A stretch of DNA of 16,374 bases from Paracoccaceae bacterium (GTDB lineage: Bacteria > Pseudomonadota > Alphaproteobacteria > Rhodobacterales > Rhodobacteraceae): NCBI GenBank assembly GCA_007129775.1, contig SKUV01000148.1:1-16374 (forward strand), written 5' to 3'. Both the position numbers and the translations under genes were made by a program. Shown here one piece after another: positions 13,891-16,374 of this stretch (position 1 is the first letter of the stretch; each line of letters begins with the position of its first letter). The notes under the pieces were generated by a model. It searched no databases and was not told where the DNA came from. It saw only the letters and a list, made by a program, of their open reading frames with translations.

Positions 13891-14433
13891 TCAGCGGCCG
13901 GAGGCGGCGGCCTCCAGCGCCGGGCCGGCGTCTTCCGCCACAGACCCGGCCACGGGCGCGGAGGGGCGGCGCAGCTCCAGCGCCTGCAAGCCCTCCAGCA
14001 GGTCCAGCAGCAATTCCAGCCGTTCGGCGCCGAATTCGGCTTCGATCCGGGCGAAGAAGGCCGCGCTTTCGGGGGCATGGGCCTGCACCAGCGCCTCGCC
14101 TGCGGGCGTGATCTCCAGCACCGTCTTGCGCCGGTCGTCCGGCGGGGTGCTGCGGGCCACCAACCCTTCCTCCTCCAGCGGGCGGAGCATCCGCGTCAGG
14201 CTGGATTGCATCAGGCAGGCCTCGGTCGCGATATGGCTCAGCTCCATCGGGCCGTATTCCTGCAGCACGCGCAGCACGCGCCATTTCTGTTCGTTCACGC
14301 CGGAATCGGCAAGCATGTCGCGGATCGGCCCCATCACCGTCTCGCGCGCCCGCAACAGCGCGATCGGGAGCGACCGACGCACCCGCCGATACCCCTGCGG
14401 CGTGCCCCCGACCTTTGCCTGACTTTCCGCCAT
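13891..14433 (-). CDS. hpaR: HpaR-type MarR family transcriptional regulator (copy 2)
   Basis: This second HpaR-like winged-helix repressor has 180 residues. It shares L-P-I-A-L-L-R-A-R-E (22-31) and the layout of copy 1. The DNA-binding part starts at E-Q-K-W-R-V-L-R-V-L (48-57), the recognition helix is about 74-86 (L-M-Q-S-S-L-T-R-M-L), and the wing is P-P-D-D-R-R-K-T (97-104). A roughly 30-residue Ala/Pro-rich C-terminal tail (from about 155) is extra compared with E. coli HpaR (148 residues). The ATG at 14433 is preceded by GGAAGGG at about seven bases. A TTG-initiated extension to 14493 would begin inside the operator region and is rejected. It is divergent from hpaF across two palindromes, the classical hpaR/hpcR arrangement, and is therefore the likeliest true regulator of the homoprotocatechuate genes. 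Confidence 0.92.
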   Translation of the reverse strand: MAESQAKVGGTPQGYRRVRRSLPIALLRARETVMGPIRDMLADSGVNEQKWRVLRVLQEYGPMELSHIATEACLMQSSLTRMLRPLEEEGLVARSTPPDDRRKTVLEITPAGEALVQAHAPESAAFFARIEAEFGAERLELLLDLLEGLQALELRRPSAPVAGSVAEDAGPALEAAASGR

Positions 14434-14478
14434 CCGAGCACCCTTCCGGCAACTACCCGGTCGGAGCCTGCCACAGGA

Positions 14479-14496
14479 TACTTGACAGATCAAGTA
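14479..14496. promoter_or_regulatory. Candidate HpaR operator 1 between hpaR (copy 2) and hpaF
   Basis: TACTTGACAGATCAAGTA is an inverted repeat with perfect 7-base arms around CAGA. It contains the TTRACA-n4-AAR core shared with the other four sites. It covers the -35 box proposed for hpaF, so binding should block that promoter. Confidence 0.72.
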
Positions 14497-14509
14497 TTAT
14501 ACTTAACAT
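14482..14509 (+). promoter_or_regulatory. Candidate promoter of hpaF-hpaE
   Basis: A perfect -35 hexamer TTGACA (14482-14487) is followed after 16 bases by TAACAT (14504-14509, four of six matches to the -10 consensus). The start would lie near 14516, about 17 bases before the hpaF ATG. Both hexamers are embedded in candidate operators. A better -10 match, TATACT at 14498-14503, has no -35 at proper distance. Confidence 0.5.
14496..14501 (-). promoter_or_regulatory. Candidate -10 box of hpaR (copy 2)
   Basis: The minus strand carries a perfect TATAAT between and partly overlapping the two operators, 63 bases upstream of the regulator ATG. The corresponding -35 position is not consensus. Its placement predicts autorepression by the same bound repressors. 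Confidence 0.45.
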
Positions 14510-14517
14510 GGCAAGTA
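14500..14517. promoter_or_regulatory. Candidate HpaR operator 2 between hpaR (copy 2) and hpaF
   Basis: TACTTAACATGGCAAGTA has 5-base arms (TACTT / AAGTA) and matches operator 1 at 14 of 18 positions. The offset between the two sites is 21 bases, two helical turns, suggesting side-by-side dimers on one DNA face. It overlaps the proposed hpaF -10 region and start site. Confidence 0.68.
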
Positions 14518-14532
14518 ATTCGGGAGGGACAA

Positions 14533-14921
14533 ATGCCACATGTGCACATAGATTACTCGGCCAATCTGGAAGAGCGGCTGGATATTCACGGTCTCTGCGT
14601 GGCGATTCGCGACGCAGCGGCGGCGACCGGGGTCTTGCCGCTGGCGGGCACAAGGGTGCGCGCCACCGCCTGCACCCATGTGGTGATCGCCGATGGCAAC
14701 CCCGATCACGCCTTTCTCGACATATCGCTGCGGCTGCGGGGCGGCCGCTCCATGGCCGACAAGGAAAGGGTCACGGCTGAGGTCTTCGCCGCAGCCGAGG
14801 CCTATTGCTCCGGGGTGATGGAAAGCTCTTCCTTCATGCTCAGCTTCGAGACGCGCGATATCGACCCGGCGCTGTCGCCCAAGGCCTCGTCGGTCCGCCG
14901 CTACCTGCCGGGAGAGCACGC

Positions 14922-14925
<4 letters not shown>
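14533..14925 (+). CDS. hpaF: 5-carboxymethyl-2-hydroxymuconate delta-isomerase (CHMI)
   Basis: It isomerises 5-carboxymethyl-2-hydroxymuconate to its 2-oxo form in the homoprotocatechuate meta-cleavage pathway. The protein is 130 residues against 126 for E. coli HpaF, in the tautomerase superfamily. Pro2 follows the initiator Met and becomes the catalytic N-terminal proline after processing. Family segments are A-A-T-G-V-L-P-L-A-G-T-R (30-41), D-G-N-P-D-H-A-F (54-61), G-G-R-S (70-73) and M-E-S-S-S-F-M-L-S-F-E (96-106), which align well with E. coli HpaF. The ATG is preceded by GGGAGGG at four bases; longer frames upstream read through the divergent regulator gene and are excluded. Its stop overlaps the hpaE start as ATGA. 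The synonym hpcD is also used. Confidence 0.95.

Positions 14926-16374
<1,449 letters not shown>

Noticed and set aside
14077..14532. Upstream extension of the hpaF frame
   Set aside because: It runs antisense through the regulator gene and the operator region. The ATG at 14533 has a ribosome site and gives the catalytic Pro2.

Overview
The window is GC-rich, densely packed DNA carrying an aromatic-catabolism region. Codon use, gene content and protein style suggest an alphaproteobacterium, probably Rhodobacteraceae-like. That placement is an inference from style, not from a marker gene. I see no rRNA, tRNA, CRISPR array, insertion sequence or phage gene. No gap between genes exceeds 215 bases.

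Left and centre (1-13147, all minus strand): fourteen genes run leftward from 13147 to beyond position 1. In transcription order they are an NAD(P)-dependent aldehyde dehydrogenase of the succinate-semialdehyde type, a class III (LigB-like) extradiol ring-cleavage dioxygenase, three tandem RraA/HMG-aldolase-family proteins (the third resembles LigK), a metal-dependent amidohydrolase/decarboxylase, an unrecognised 107-residue protein and a Rieske ferredoxin. After a 114-base gap come a LigJ-like 4-oxalomesaconate hydratase and a complete oligopeptide-type ABC importer (two permeases, two ATPases, and a periplasmic binding protein cut off by the left edge). Most junctions are ATGA or TGATG overlaps, so this behaves as one or two operons. 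The LigB-LigJ-LigK set matches the lower 4,5-cleavage route of gallate/protocatechuate, ending in pyruvate and oxaloacetate. The true substrate is not evident. LigC and LigI, needed for protocatechuate, are not seen.

Right (13363-16374): two HpaR-type MarR regulators face each other tail to tail. The second is divergent from hpaF (5-carboxymethyl-2-hydroxymuconate isomerase) and hpaE (its semialdehyde dehydrogenase, cut by the right edge). These belong to the homoprotocatechuate meta-cleavage pathway, whose end products are pyruvate and succinate semialdehyde. The aldehyde dehydrogenase at 13147 is well placed to oxidise the latter.

Regulation: five copies of a near-palindromic element, TTRACA-n4-AAR, lie only in three intergenic regions: one before the LigJ-like gene, two between the aldehyde dehydrogenase and the first regulator, and two between the second regulator and hpaF. 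They are the best candidates for HpaR-type operators, and they would tie the uncharacterised leftward operon and its importer to the homoprotocatechuate genes.
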